Counted from the first letter of the stretch, positions 30,054 through 38,253 are shown. The stretch is DNA of 45,961 bases from Bryobacterales bacterium (GCA_028819575.1 JAPPLB010000171.1:1-45961), one strand, 5' to 3'. Notes: generated from the sequence alone by a model not told the origin. Numbers and translations are program-made.

Positions 30054-31016
30054 ATGCGAAACATCGATCTGTTCAACGAATACGCGGCCGTCATCCTGGC
30101 GCAACCCTGCGAGAGCTTCCCGGTCAAGACGCCCTTCGAGCTGGAGCAGGTGACGGACGCCTTCGTCAAGCTGCGGTCCGACGGCATGGACCCGACCCAG
30201 GGGCTGCTGCGCACCCTGGGCGACGCCACCGCGGCGGCGGGCAAGCCCCTGACGCGGGCCGTCGAGGCCATGACCGGCGCGGTGAGCGGTGACAACCGGG
30301 GGCTCGCGGACTTCGGCATCGAGGCCCGCGCCGTCGAGGGCGGCAAGATCCGCTACGAGTATGAGGTCGGGGGCGAGACGAAGATCGCCGAGGCGATGGC
30401 CGCCGACGGGGCGCAGATCCGGCAGGTGCTCGGCGGCATCCTCGACATCAAGTTCGGCGGGGCGATGGCGGAGGAGTCGAAGACCTTCACGGGGATGTTG
30501 GGCAACCTCACGGATCAGTGGGCGCGCTTCCAGAACCTGGTGATGGCGTCGGGGCTGTTCGATTTCCTCAAGGGGCGCCTCGGCGCGCTGCTCGACACGC
30601 TCGACCGCATGGCGGCCGACGGGAGCCTGCAGCGGATCGCGGAGCAGGTGGGGACGCGGGCCGTGGCGGCCTTCCGCGCGGCCGAGGAGGCGATCGAACA
30701 GCCAGCCTGCCTTTCTCACCACGCGGCGAGGCGAAGTGTGCGAGAGGGCCGTCAGGACGAGGCGCGAGCCGCTTGGCGCGCACAGGCGTACTTGACGGTA
30801 CGTCGAGCACGGCAAGCAAGCGCAACGAAGTCATGGCGGTCGTATCGCGTGCTTCGACCGTCGGGTGATGAGAAAGTCAGGCTAGGGCCATGGGTGGAGC
30901 GGATCGGCGAAGCCCTCTCCTGGGCGGCCGGCAAGCTGGGCGGCTGGCTGCTCTCGGAGCAGCGCGGGATGGAGGCCGGCGCGTTGCTGGAGTGGCGCCG
31001 GATGGCGATGGTATGA
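30054..31016 (+). pseudogene. Tape-measure copy 1, chimeric and element-bearing
   Basis: This is a 320-residue open frame. Residues 1-23 (MRNIDLFNEYAAVILAQPCE) come from an unrelated gene, joined at FPVKTPF to the conserved tape-measure segment shared by all three copies (VTDAFVKLRSDGMDPTQGLL through MASGLFDFLKGR). Element A5 follows in frame as a 60-codon insert, and a short C-terminus ends GMEAGALLEWRRMAMV. It lacks the long coiled-coil and hydrophobic region of a working tape measure. It is probably a relic, or a decoy for recombination, although no stop codon interrupts it. Confidence 0.65.
30706..30881. mobile_element. Terminal-inverted-repeat element A5, in frame within tape-measure copy 1
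   Basis: This is a 176-bp core element with flanks CCAG and CTAG. Removing it and one four-base flank (180 bp) restores IEQPGPWVERIGEALSWAAG without a shift. The element has no stop codon in the host gene's frame. Confidence 0.85.
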
Positions 31017-31036
31017 GTCGCGGTGAAAGGCCCGTG

Positions 31037-31258
31037 CTAGAGAGGCGGACGGTTTTTGTTGTAGTAATCGAGTTTTTCGGTGAGGTTTTTGAGGTAGTTG
31101 TTGAAGCGGCGCAGCAGATCATCAATTTGGAGCTTAAAGATATAGTACAGCACCAGCAGCCAGAAGAGCCAGTTGAACTCCAGCGCAAATCCGATGGTGA
31201 AAAAGATCAGCCCCTTGAAGCAAAACTTGACAATCTCACCTATCAGCTCACCAATCAC
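31037..31258 (-). CDS. Small membrane protein (paralogue 1), antisense between tape-measure copies
   Basis: This 73-residue protein is mostly hydrophobic (FCFKGLIFFTIGFALEFNWL, FWLLVLYYIFKL) and has a basic end, FNNYLKNLTEKLDYYNKN. Its GTG start lies six bases after an extended -10 (TGCTACAAT), so it should be leaderless. That -10 overlaps the start region of tape-measure copy 2 on the other strand. A paralogue of the same length lies at 32262-32483, also ending NNYL.NLTEKL. Low GC for the region. The role is unknown; holin-like or host-protective functions are possible. Confidence 0.65.
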   Translation of the reverse strand: MIGELIGEIVKFCFKGLIFFTIGFALEFNWLFWLLVLYYIFKLQIDDLLRRFNNYLKNLTEKLDYYNKNRPPL

Positions 31259-31264
31259 ACGGGG

Positions 31265-31273
31265 ATTGTAGCA
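31265..31273 (-). promoter_or_regulatory. Extended -10 promoter overlapping a tape-measure start
   Basis: Minus-strand TGCTACAAT is followed by six bases and a GTG start at 31258. The TG of the motif lies on the ATG of tape-measure copy 2. The same arrangement recurs at 32490-32498. Confidence 0.6.
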
Positions 31274-32241
31274 TGGCGGACTTGAACCAGGCGATAGAGA
31301 AGTTGAAGGCGCCGCTGAAGAATATCACGGCGGCCACCGAACGATTCCGCGATCGGCTTGGCGCGGCGGGGCGAGCCACCCGCACCCTCACCGAGCGGCA
31401 GAGGGATGCCCGCGGGCGGTTCGTGAAGTCGACGGAGGCCATCAAGGAGCAGACCGGGCGGTTGGGGCGTCAGGGAGATGCGGTCCGTAACGTCGTCAGC
31501 AAGTCTGGAAGGTCGTTCCGTCTGTCGGGCGAGGTTCTCGGCTGGCTCGGCAGTCTCGCGCACGCCGCCCAGCGCGGGGTCGTCGATTCGGCCGCTTCGT
31601 TCGAGCGCTTCCGGACAGCCCTGGAGAAGGTCGAGGGGTCCAGCGGGAAGGCGCGCGCCTCGATGAAGTGGATAGACGACTTCGCCGTCAAGACGCCCTT
31701 CGATCTGGACCAGGTCACCGACGCCTTCGTCAAGCTGCGGTCCGACGGCATGGACCCCACCCAGGGGCTGCTGCGCACCCTCGGCGACGCCGCCGCGGCG
31801 GCCGGCAAGCCCCTGATGCGGGCCGTCGAAGCCATGACCGGCGCCGTGAGCGGCGACAACCGGGGGCTCGCGGACTTCGGCATCGAGGCCCGCGCCGCCG
31901 AGGGCGGCAAGGTCCGCTACGAATATGAGGTCGGCGGCGAGACGAAGATCGCCGAGGCGATGGCCGGCGACGGGGCGCAGATCCGGCAGGTGCTCGGCGG
32001 CATCCTCGACATCAAGTTCGGCGGGGCGATGGCGGAGGAGTCGAAGACCTTCACGGGGATGTTGGGCAACCTCACGGATCAGTGGGCGCGCTTCCGGAAC
32101 CTGGTGATGGCGTCGGGGCTGTTCGATTTCCTCAAGGGGCGCCTTGGCGAAGCCCTCTCCTGGGCGGCCGGCTTGCCCTCGGAGTTGCGCGGGATGGAGG
32201 CCGGCGCGTTGCTGGAGTGGCGCCGGATGGCGATGGTATGA
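31273..32241 (+). pseudogene. Tape-measure copy 2, truncated
   Basis: This is a 322-residue open frame. It has a normal N-terminus (LNQAIEKLKAPLKNITAATE, then a coiled coil) and the shared segment through MASGLFDFLKGR. It then jumps to the same short C-terminus as copy 1 (GMEAGALLEWRRMAMV). Compared with copy 3 it lacks about 380 residues, including the hydrophobic region. The frame is intact, so an expressed short tape measure is conceivable, but truncation by recombination is the simpler reading. Confidence 0.65.
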
Positions 32242-32261
32242 GTAACGGTGAAAGGCCCGCG

Positions 32262-32483
32262 CTACTGGGGCGGGTGGTTATTGAGGCGGTTTTGACGGAG
32301 TTTTTCGGTGAGGTTATTGAGGTAATTGTTGATACTGGCCACCGGCGCATCGATGTAGCGCCACAGGGCAAAGAGCAGTACAAAAAACCAGAAACTCCAG
32401 GCGAATTCCGTCAATATTCCGATGAAGAGAAAGAACAGGACCAGGAAGATGCCTTTGATGGCGTCTTTGATCAGGTCATACAC
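32262..32483 (-). CDS. Small membrane protein (paralogue 2), antisense before tape-measure copy 3
   Basis: This 73-residue protein (MYDLIKDAIKGIFLVLFFLF, EFAWSFWFFVLLFALWRYID, then NNYLNNLTEKLRQNRL) is a paralogue of the product at 31037-31258. The GTG start is six bases after the same extended -10 (TGCTACAAT). Retention of length, hydrophobic pattern and C-terminal motif, despite strong sequence divergence, suggests that both copies are under selection. It points away from the full-length tape-measure gene. Confidence 0.65.
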   Translation of the reverse strand: MYDLIKDAIKGIFLVLFFLFIGILTEFAWSFWFFVLLFALWRYIDAPVASINNYLNNLTEKLRQNRLNNHPPQ

Positions 32484-32489
32484 GTAGGG

Positions 32490-32498
32490 ATTGTAGCA
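32490..32498 (-). promoter_or_regulatory. Extended -10 promoter overlapping the full tape-measure start
   Basis: Minus-strand TGCTACAAT lies six bases before the GTG at 32483 and touches the ATG of the tape-measure gene at 32498. Transcription here would diverge from, and could interfere with, tape-measure translation or late transcription. Confidence 0.6.
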
Positions 32499-34621
32499 TG
32501 GCGAACTTGAACCTGACGGGCGTCGAACAGGCGATAGGCAAGCTGTTGGCGCCAATGAAGAAGGCCACGGCGGCCACCGGACGATTCCGTGACCAGCTCG
32601 GCGAGACCGAGCGGGCCGCCCGCAATCTCAGCGAGCGCAAGAGCGGTCTGAGCCGGAGGTTCACGGGCGCGACGAGCCGGATCGCCGCTCAGAACCGCGA
32701 GCTGCGGGTCTGGGGCGGCGTCACGCGGGGCGCCCTTGGTGGGACCGGAGGGCTGGCGACGGCGGCCCACAAGATAGGATTGGGACTCGTCGGCGTCGGC
32801 TACGCCGCCCAGCGCGGGATCGTCGATTCGGCCGTGTCGTTCGAGCGTTTCCGAACGGCCCTGGAGAAGGTCGAGGGGGCCGGCGGGAAGGCGCGCGCCT
32901 CGATGGACTGGATCTCGAATTTCGCCGTCAAGACGCCCTTCGAGTTGGAGCAGGTGACCGATGCCTTCGTCAAGCTGCGGTCCGACGGCATGGACCCAAC
33001 CGATGGGCTGCTGCGCACCCTCGGCGACGCCTCCGCGGCGGCCGGCAAGCCCTTGACGCGAGCCGTCGAGGCCATGACCGGCGCGGTGAGCGGCGACAAT
33101 CGGGGGCTCGCGGAGTTCGATATCGAGGCCCGCGCCGTCGAGGGCGGCAAGATCCGCTACGAGTATGAGGTCGGGGGCGAGACGAAGATCGCCGAGGCGA
33201 TGGCCGCCGACGGGGCGCAGATCCGGCAGGTGCTCGGCGGCATCTTCGATATCAAGTTCGGCGGGGCGATGGCGGAGGAGTCGAAGACCTTTATGGGCAT
33301 GTTGGGCAACCTCGCCGATCAGTGGGCGCGCTTCCGGAACCTGGTGATGGCGTCGGGGCTGTTCGACTGGCTCACAGGCCGGCTGGGGAGGCTGCTCGAC
33401 ACGCTCGACCGCATGGCGGCCAGCGGCGAGCTGCAGCAATGGGCCAAACGGGTCGGGGATGGCCTGATCACGGCGTTCCAGTACGCGGGGGAGATCGGAA
33501 GGCAGCTCTGGCCGGTGGTCACGGGGATCGCGGGCGCCATCGGCAAGGCGGCGAACGCCGTGGGGGGCTTCGGGAACCTCCTCTGGATCCTGGGGGGTCT
33601 GGGGACCGCCAAGAAACTGTGGACGATGACGGAGAGCATCAGGGGTCTCGGCAGCGAAGCGCTGCAGGCCGCGGGCGGACCGCGCCAACTCACCAAGCGG
33701 CTGACCACGTTCACGCTGACGGCGGGCAAGGCGGCCGGCGTCCGAGTACGCCAGCTCTCCAAGCGGCTGACCGCGTTCACGCTGGCGGCGGGCAAGGCGG
33801 CCGGCGGCGCGATCAAGAGCTTCGGCGCATCGCTGGCGTCGTTCGCCGCCACGGGCGCGACCGCGGCGATCGCCGGCCTCAAGGGCCTGATCGTCTCGAC
33901 ATGGACCTGGACGGCGGCGCTGCTGGCGAACCCCATCACCTGGGTCGTCGCGGCGGTGGCCGGCGCGGCCGCCCTCATCTACAAGTACTGGGAGCCGCTC
34001 TCCGGCTTCTTCATCCGGCTGTGGGGCTCGGTCAGGGTGGGCGCCGTCGCGGCCTGGGAGTGGATCAAGGGGGTCTGGAACACGGCGGCGGAATGGTTCG
34101 GGTCGCTGAGTCTGGCCGAGATGGGCAAGGCGCTGCTCGCCACCCTGGGCGAGGGCATCCGGGCGGGCGCGGCCGCGGTCTGGGAGCCGCTGCAGACGGT
34201 GCTCGGCAAGGTGCGCGAGATGCTGCCGTTCTCCGACGCCAGGCGCGGGCCGCTGTCGAAGCTGACGGCCTCGGGCGCCTCGATCCTCGACACGATGGGC
34301 CTCGGCGTCCTGCGCGCCGGACCGGACGCGTTGCGGCGGCCGCTGGCGCGGACCTTGGGCGCCGCCGCGGCGGGTGGTTTTTCTTCGGAAGCGCTGCGCC
34401 TTCCGGCGCCCGCGGCGCTGCCGGGTTTTCCTTCGCGAGCCGCGAGCCCGCCGGGCGGTGCGCCTCTTCCTTCGCAGATCGACAACAGCATCCACATTCA
34501 GCAGTTGACCGTTCATCAGCAGCCCGGCGAGGACGCCGTGAAGCTGGCCGAGCGCCTGCTCCGCGAGATCGAATACCGCAGGGAGGTGAACCGCAGAGCG
34601 GCGCTGTACGACGAGCTATGA
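32498..34621 (+). CDS. Tail tape-measure protein, full-length copy
   Basis: This 707-residue protein sets tail length and is threaded into the tube. The N-terminal 100 residues form a coiled coil (MKKATAATGRFRDQLGETER). Residues 125-290 hold the segment shared with copies 1 and 2 (FAVKTPFELEQVTDAFVKLR). A tandem 20-residue repeat (LTKRLTTFTLTAGKAAG / LSKRLTAFTLAAGKAAG) lies near 405-445. Hydrophobic stretches (ALLANPITWVVAAVAGAAAL) lie near 475-495, before a Trp-rich segment. The C-terminus is the usual one for P2/Mu tape measures (IHIQQLTVHQQPGEDAVKLA). At 707 residues it is within the usual range for contractile tails. It is the only apparently functional copy. Confidence 0.9.
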   Translation: MANLNLTGVEQAIGKLLAPMKKATAATGRFRDQLGETERAARNLSERKSGLSRRFTGATSRIAAQNRELRVWGGVTRGALGGTGGLATAAHKIGLGLVGVGYAAQRGIVDSAVSFERFRTALEKVEGAGGKARASMDWISNFAVKTPFELEQVTDAFVKLRSDGMDPTDGLLRTLGDASAAAGKPLTRAVEAMTGAVSGDNRGLAEFDIEARAVEGGKIRYEYEVGGETKIAEAMAADGAQIRQVLGGIFDIKFGGAMAEESKTFMGMLGNLADQWARFRNLVMASGLFDWLTGRLGRLLDTLDRMAASGELQQWAKRVGDGLITAFQYAGEIGRQLWPVVTGIAGAIGKAANAVGGFGNLLWILGGLGTAKKLWTMTESIRGLGSEALQAAGGPRQLTKRLTTFTLTAGKAAGVRVRQLSKRLTAFTLAAGKAAGGAIKSFGASLASFAATGATAAIAGLKGLIVSTWTWTAALLANPITWVVAAVAGAAALIYKYWEPLSGFFIRLWGSVRVGAVAAWEWIKGVWNTAAEWFGSLSLAEMGKALLATLGEGIRAGAAAVWEPLQTVLGKVREMLPFSDARRGPLSKLTASGASILDTMGLGVLRAGPDALRRPLARTLGAAAAGGFSSEALRLPAPAALPGFPSRAASPPGGAPLPSQIDNSIHIQQLTVHQQPGEDAVKLAERLLREIEYRREVNRRAALYDEL

Positions 34622-34681
34622 GAGGAGAGTGGAGAGCGGCAAGTGACGATCCACTGACCACGATCCACTGACCACTGACTT

Positions 34682-35133
34682 ATGCCCTCCGAACACATGA
34701 TGGCGCTGGGCGGTTACCGCTTCGGCGTCTCGACCGCCGCCTACCGCGAGCTCACCCGCGCTGCGGAGTACCGCTGGGCGGCGCAGGAGCGGCTCGGCCG
34801 GCTGCCCGCGCGGCAGTACCTGGGGCCGGGCTCCGAGCTAAGCGGTGTCATCCACCCGCTCATCTTGCCAAAAGCGGCTGCTTTCGCAGCGGGCGGGGCG
34901 GGCTGGGACAGTTGGACCGCATGCGCGCCGAAGCCGCCCGCGGCGAGCCGTTGGACCTGAGCACCGGCGACGGAAGCATCATGGGCAAGTGGGTCATCAC
35001 GCGCATCGAGGAGACCCGCCGCGTGCTGGACGCCGACGGCGCGCCCCGCCGCATCGAGTTCCGCCTCCAGCTCGCAAGATACGGCGAGGACCGGAACCGC
35101 AGCCTCGCCCAGACCGTCTTCGGAGGGGGTTGA
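34682..35133 (+). pseudogene. U: Tail protein gpU, frameshifted
   Basis: The first frame gives MMALGGYRFGVSTAAYREL, AAEYRWAAQERLGRLPARQY and GPGSELSGVIHP, as in P2 gpU. The second gives MRAEAARGEPLDLSTGDGSI, WVITRIEETRRVLDADGAP and RRIEFRLQLARYGED, the gpU C-terminus. They are in different frames. The change occurs near 34870-34915, where a short GC-rich repeat-like insert (AAAGCGGCTGCTTTCGCAGC) is present. Without frameshifting the tail terminator/initiator would be lost. Assembly error is possible and should be excluded. Confidence 0.7.
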
Positions 35134-35190
35134 GGCTAGCCCTCGGTTGGTACTATAAACATGGGCCAAGCCACTGGAACGAACAGCGTT

Positions 35191-35570
35191 ATGAGAACAA
35201 TGTTTTTTTTCGCAATACCAACTTTCTTTTCCGGATGCGCCCGCCTGCTCGATCTTGGCGGCGTTTACGATCTCTACAACGAGAGTCAGGACGAGAGCGT
35301 GGCCGATGCCCGTGCGCTCTATAGCGACTTCAGAATGGTTGGACAGGATCTTCAGCAAGCGACGGAACTCTTTGGCACAGCCCACCATGGCGAGCTAATC
35401 CCTCAACGACTCTTGCCGGCTCTTCAGCAGAGAGATGCTGAGGTGGGGCAAACGAGTTTCATTCGAGGTTTAACACCCTGTCGCAGAAGGTAGACCAAGT
35501 AGACCGGAAGTTAAACAATTTGAACCGGAAGCTTGATCGCATACAAGAAGCTGAGAGGAGGATTCCGTGA
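35191..35570 (+). pseudogene. Small lipoprotein with C-terminal coiled coil, frameshifted
   Basis: The start MRTMFFFAIPTFFSGCARLL has a lipobox (FFSGC), which would anchor the protein in a membrane. The frame runs to SFIRG near 35470. The clearly coding continuation, RFNTLSQKVDQVDRKLNNLN and RKLDRIQEAERRIP, a coiled coil, lies in another frame to 35570. TTGGTACTAT at 35147-35156 is a possible extended -10. It may have been a spanin-type or moron lipoprotein. Its composition is less GC-rich than that of the tail genes. Confidence 0.5.
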
Positions 35571-35586
35571 GGGACCCACATAACGC

Positions 35587-35637
35587 ATGACGATCTACCG
35601 CCTGTTCAACGAGGACGCCGCTCCTTCGCTACATTGA
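35587..35637 (+). pseudogene. 5' fragment of a gpX-like gene
   Basis: AACGCATGACGATCTACCG at 35582-35600 matches the start of the intact gpX gene (AACGCATGACGACCTACCG) with one difference. The frame stops after 16 codons. With the intact gene at 36445 it brackets the hicBA cassette. Confidence 0.55.
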
Positions 35638-35685
35638 GTGCAGACGGTGTGGTGCAACATCGCATGGCCGCGACCGGGAGGCGGC

Positions 35686-36171
35686 ATGAGTGAGAGGAAC
35701 GGATGGCAACCTGCCGTAGCAGGGAGGGGGAAGGTTTTGGAGACTACGCAGTACGATATTTCGATCAGGCTTCAGGTCTGGTCTCGCAGGGACGGTCGAG
35801 AATGGTTGGCATGGTGCCCTGCAATTGATGTCATGTCTCAGGCGCGAACCAAGGGAAAAGCCTTGGAGTCGCTCCGAGAGGCCGTCGAGCTATGGTTCGA
35901 GTCCTGTCTCGCTCGGGGCGTTCTCGATAAAGCTCTTCAGGAGTGCGGCTTCTTGAAGGTCGGTATGGAAGAGGTCGGAGTGGAAACCGATAGCACTTGC
36001 GAACAAGTGTCGATCAGAAAGACCCGAACAAGACCGCACCCCGTCTCATTACCTGCCAGACCGTTTTCCCTGTCCCATTTCAAGGGTGCGGATCTCATTG
36101 ACGGGACCATCCCGATCCCGGCCTACATCGCCGCCAGCAAGATGAGAGATGTAGCTTTTGCACGCGGTTAA
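35686..36171 (+). CDS. hicB: HicB-type antitoxin
   Basis: This 161-residue protein has the HicB partial RNase-H-like fold pattern: ISIRLQVWSRRDGREWLAWC, PAIDVMSQARTKGKALESLR, EAVELWFESCLARGVL. A longer than usual C-terminal region (PIPAYIAASKMRDVAF) may bind DNA or the toxin. GGGAGG lies five bases before the ATG. It overlaps hicA by 14 bases, in antitoxin-first order. It is flanked by copies of the 21-bp repeat GCGGCATGAGTGAGAGGAAC(G), so it entered the tail operon as a cassette. It should stabilise the prophage and neutralise HicA. Confidence 0.82.
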   Translation: MSERNGWQPAVAGRGKVLETTQYDISIRLQVWSRRDGREWLAWCPAIDVMSQARTKGKALESLREAVELWFESCLARGVLDKALQECGFLKVGMEEVGVETDSTCEQVSIRKTRTRPHPVSLPARPFSLSHFKGADLIDGTIPIPAYIAASKMRDVAFARG

Positions 36172-36382
36172 GTGGAAGGATCTTGTCAAGGTCTGCGAGG
36201 GTGTTGGCTGCCAGTACGATCGTCAGAGAGGCGACCACTACATCATGGTCCGTAAGGGGCTGGGTAGGCCTGTCGTTATTCCCATGAAGAGCAACCTCAA
36301 AGAGGACATCGTGTTGGGAATCCTAAGGACGATTGGTCTCAGCAAGGCCGAGTTTCTGAAACGCCTTCACAACAAACATTGA
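36158..36382 (+). CDS. hicA: HicA-type mRNA interferase toxin
   Basis: This 74-residue protein of the HicA family has a double-stranded RNA-binding-like fold. It reads KWKDLVKVCEGVGCQYDRQR, GDHYIMVRKGLGRPVVIPM and LKEDIVLGILRTIGLSKAEF. The catalytic histidine of the G[DS]H motif is present (GDHY). The start is a TTG overlapping hicB, so synthesis depends on antitoxin translation. HicA cuts mRNA and tmRNA independently of the ribosome in known cases. The gene looks intact. Confidence 0.87.
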   Translation: MHAVKWKDLVKVCEGVGCQYDRQRGDHYIMVRKGLGRPVVIPMKSNLKEDIVLGILRTIGLSKAEFLKRLHNKH

Positions 36383-36444
36383 GCCCCATCCCCGCGTGGT
36401 GCTCCGCAGAGGCGCGCCCACTGCGGCATGAGTGAGAGGAACGC

Positions 36445-36654
36445 ATGACGACCTACCGAACCAGCGAGGGAGACATCATCGACGCCGTCTGCCGGCGCCA
36501 TTACGGCCGCGAGGCGGGGGCCGTCGAAGCCGTCCTGGAGGCCAATCCGGGGCTGGCCGACCTCGGCCCCGCGCCGCCCGCCGGCACGCTGGTCGAGCTG
36601 CCCGACCTGCCCCGCCCGCTCGAGACCATCGAGACCGTGAAGCTCTGGGACTGA
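36445..36654 (+). CDS. X: Tail protein X, P2 gpX type (LysM-like)
   Basis: This 69-residue protein (MTTYRTSEGDIIDAVCRRHY, VLEANPGLADLGPAPPAGTL, VELPDLPRP) matches the P2 gpX family. Its LysM-like fold is thought to sit at the baseplate centre. GAGAGGAACGC before the ATG serves as the ribosome-binding site and is also part of the 21-bp repeat at the hicBA edges. The gene order U-X-D follows P2. Confidence 0.9.
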   Translation: MTTYRTSEGDIIDAVCRRHYGREAGAVEAVLEANPGLADLGPAPPAGTLVELPDLPRPLETIETVKLWD

Positions 36655-36688
36655 ATTTTCACTGGCAACCGGCAACGAAAAACTGACA

Positions 36689-37699
36689 ATGACTCCCGCC
36701 TACCGCATCGTGGTCGATGGACATCAGGACGTGACCGCGGCGATCCGCGAGCGCCTGCTGAGCCTGCGCGTCAGCGACGACGAGGGTTACCAGTCCGATA
36801 CGGTCGAGATCCGCCTCGACGACCGCGGCGGGACGGTCGAGCTGCCTCGCCGGGGCGCCGAGCTAACGGTCGAGCTGGGCTACGACCAGGCGCCGGAGTC
36901 CGAACGGCGGAACGGCCTGAAGCCGGGCCGGGTTCCGATGGGGCGCTACACCGTCGACGAGGTCGAGCTCTCCGGGCCTCCCGCCACGCTCGCCATCCGC
37001 GCCAAGGCCGCCGACATGCGCGCCGCCCTGAAGCAGCGCCGGACCCGCTCGTGGCAAAGTGTTCTGCTCGGCGATCTGATCAAGACCATCGGGCGCGAGT
37101 ACGGCCTGGATGCGCGCGTGGCCGATGAGCTGGCGAAGATCGTCCTGCCGCACGTCGATCAGACCGACGAGTCGGACCTGCACCTGCTGACCCGCCTGGG
37201 GGAACGCTACGACGCCGCGGCCAGGCCGGCCAACGGACGGCTGGTGTTCGCGCGGCGCGGCGCGGCGCTGAGCGCCGCGTCCGGGCCCCTCGCCGCGGTC
37301 CGGATCGCCCGCGAGCAGGCCGGCGATTACCGCGTCACGCTGGCCGACCGGCCCGAGTATCGCTCGGTCCGGGCGTACTGGTACGACACGGCCGCGGGAC
37401 GGCGGATGGAAGTGACGGCCGGGGATGGCGAGCCGGTCTACGTCCTGCGCGACGACCATGCCGGCGAGGCGGCCGCCCGCGCGGCCGCGAAGGCCCGCCT
37501 CGACATTCTCGGCCGCGGCTCGGCAACCCTCAGCCTCAGCCTCGAGCCGGGCGTGCCCGCCGTCAGCGCCGAAAGCCCGCTCACCCTGAGCGGCTTCCGC
37601 AGCGGCGTCGACGGGCTCTGGATCGCCGCCCGCGTCAGCCACGAGATCGACAACAGCGGCTACTCCACCCGTGTCGAGGCCAAGACACCGGCAGCCTGA
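36689..37699 (+). CDS. D: Baseplate hub protein, P2 gpD (late control D) type
   Basis: This 336-residue protein (VTAAIRERLLSLRVSDDEGY, DTVEIRLDDRGGTVELPRRG, GRYTVDEVELSGPPATLAIR) is a typical gpD/gp27-like hub. It ends ARVSHEIDNSGYSTRVEAKT, also typical. It is the last gene of the recognisable P2-type tail cluster. The gene is intact. The upstream spacer carries a CACTGGCAACCGGCAAC sequence resembling the short CACTGAC repeats seen elsewhere in the window. Confidence 0.92.
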   Translation: MTPAYRIVVDGHQDVTAAIRERLLSLRVSDDEGYQSDTVEIRLDDRGGTVELPRRGAELTVELGYDQAPESERRNGLKPGRVPMGRYTVDEVELSGPPATLAIRAKAADMRAALKQRRTRSWQSVLLGDLIKTIGREYGLDARVADELAKIVLPHVDQTDESDLHLLTRLGERYDAAARPANGRLVFARRGAALSAASGPLAAVRIAREQAGDYRVTLADRPEYRSVRAYWYDTAAGRRMEVTAGDGEPVYVLRDDHAGEAAARAAAKARLDILGRGSATLSLSLEPGVPAVSAESPLTLSGFRSGVDGLWIAARVSHEIDNSGYSTRVEAKTPAA

Positions 37700-37739
37700 C
37701 GCACGCGGGATTTTTCCACAGGTCTTCCCATTGCTCTCT

Positions 37740-37912
37740 TCAGCCCTTGAGTTCGTTGAGCACCCTCATCCCGAGAACGGTGACGACAGCGGCATACAGC
37801 GCGGCGCCGGCGGCTGCCGACGATGGAGTTCAGGTAACCGCCAATCGCGGGGATGTTGTTCAGCACTCCCGAACCTGCGGCAGCGCCGACGGCGATAGCG
37901 GCGGCCGACTGC
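37740..37912 (-). pseudogene. Broken small membrane protein
   Basis: Minus-strand frames give AAIAVGAAAGSGVLNNIPAI, GGYLNSIV and, after a one- or two-base slip, SAAAGAALYAAVVTVLGMRV then LNELKG. Together they would form a two-helix membrane protein without its N-terminus. Its 5' end is replaced by the tube-gene fragment. It could be a dead holin-like gene. Confidence 0.4.
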
Positions 37913-38133
37913 TACAAGCTCGAAATCGACGGCGAGACCATCCACGAGATCGACGTCGAGAACTGCACGCGCATCAAAAAGCCGTGATTCGTGTTTCGTG
38001 TTTCGTGTTTCGTGAAAACCCTGGAATTCGGGCTTGTCTCTGCGAGACTCGCGCCTGAAAGGCCGTGATTCGTGTAAACCTCGTCAACGGCGTCGACCAG
38101 GTGGCGGCGAGAAGGGCGGCGCCGGGGCTGTAA
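37898..38133 (+). pseudogene. FII: 3' fragment of a tail-tube gene, split by a repeat insert
   Basis: The fragment encodes CYKLEIDGETIHEIDVENCT then, after the insert, VNGVDQVAARRAAPGL. It matches the end of the intact tube gene (28850-28966). The match breaks at the codon pair ATC|GTC, where about 105 bases of heptamer-type repeat plus the TC dinucleotide have been added (37976-38082). This is the clearest insertion junction for that repeat family. Confidence 0.8.
37976..38080. repeat. Heptamer-type repeat insert with known empty site
   Basis: The insert runs AAAAAGCCGTGATTCGTG, then three TGTTTCG units, then AAAACCCTGGAATTCGGG. The hairpin GTCTC-TGC-GAGAC and a second short run ending GTGTAAACC complete it. 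Comparison with the unbroken tube gene defines its ends to within two bases (shared TC). Confidence 0.8.
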
Positions 38134-38209
38134 AAGGCAGTGGCTCGCGGCAAGCGATGAGCGGCCGGCCGCTGACCGCGATCCACTCATCACGATCCGC
38201 TGGGCGGCT

Positions 38210-38233
38210 GACTGACATTCGCCAGTCCTGGCA
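38210..38233 (+). promoter_or_regulatory. Decayed copy of the activator palindrome
   Basis: GACTGACATTCGCCAGTC followed by CTGGCAGGGGG resembles the P1 start region, including the preceding GGCTGACTGAC. The right arm and the -35 are altered, and no TAnnnT follows at 17-18 bases. It faces the end of the terminase block and is unlikely to be active. Confidence 0.45.
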
Positions 38234-38253
38234 GGGGGTAGAGCAGCGGTCGA

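Noticed and set aside
34741..35388. Minus-strand reading frame of about 215 residues across gpU
   Set aside because: It opposes a gene with clear P2 gpU similarity in both of its frames and shows no recognisable domain.
12507..37699. Interpretation as a tailocin
   Set aside because: Capsid, head protease, both terminase subunits and transposition genes are present. The missing portal may mean a defective phage, but not a simple tail-only bacteriocin.
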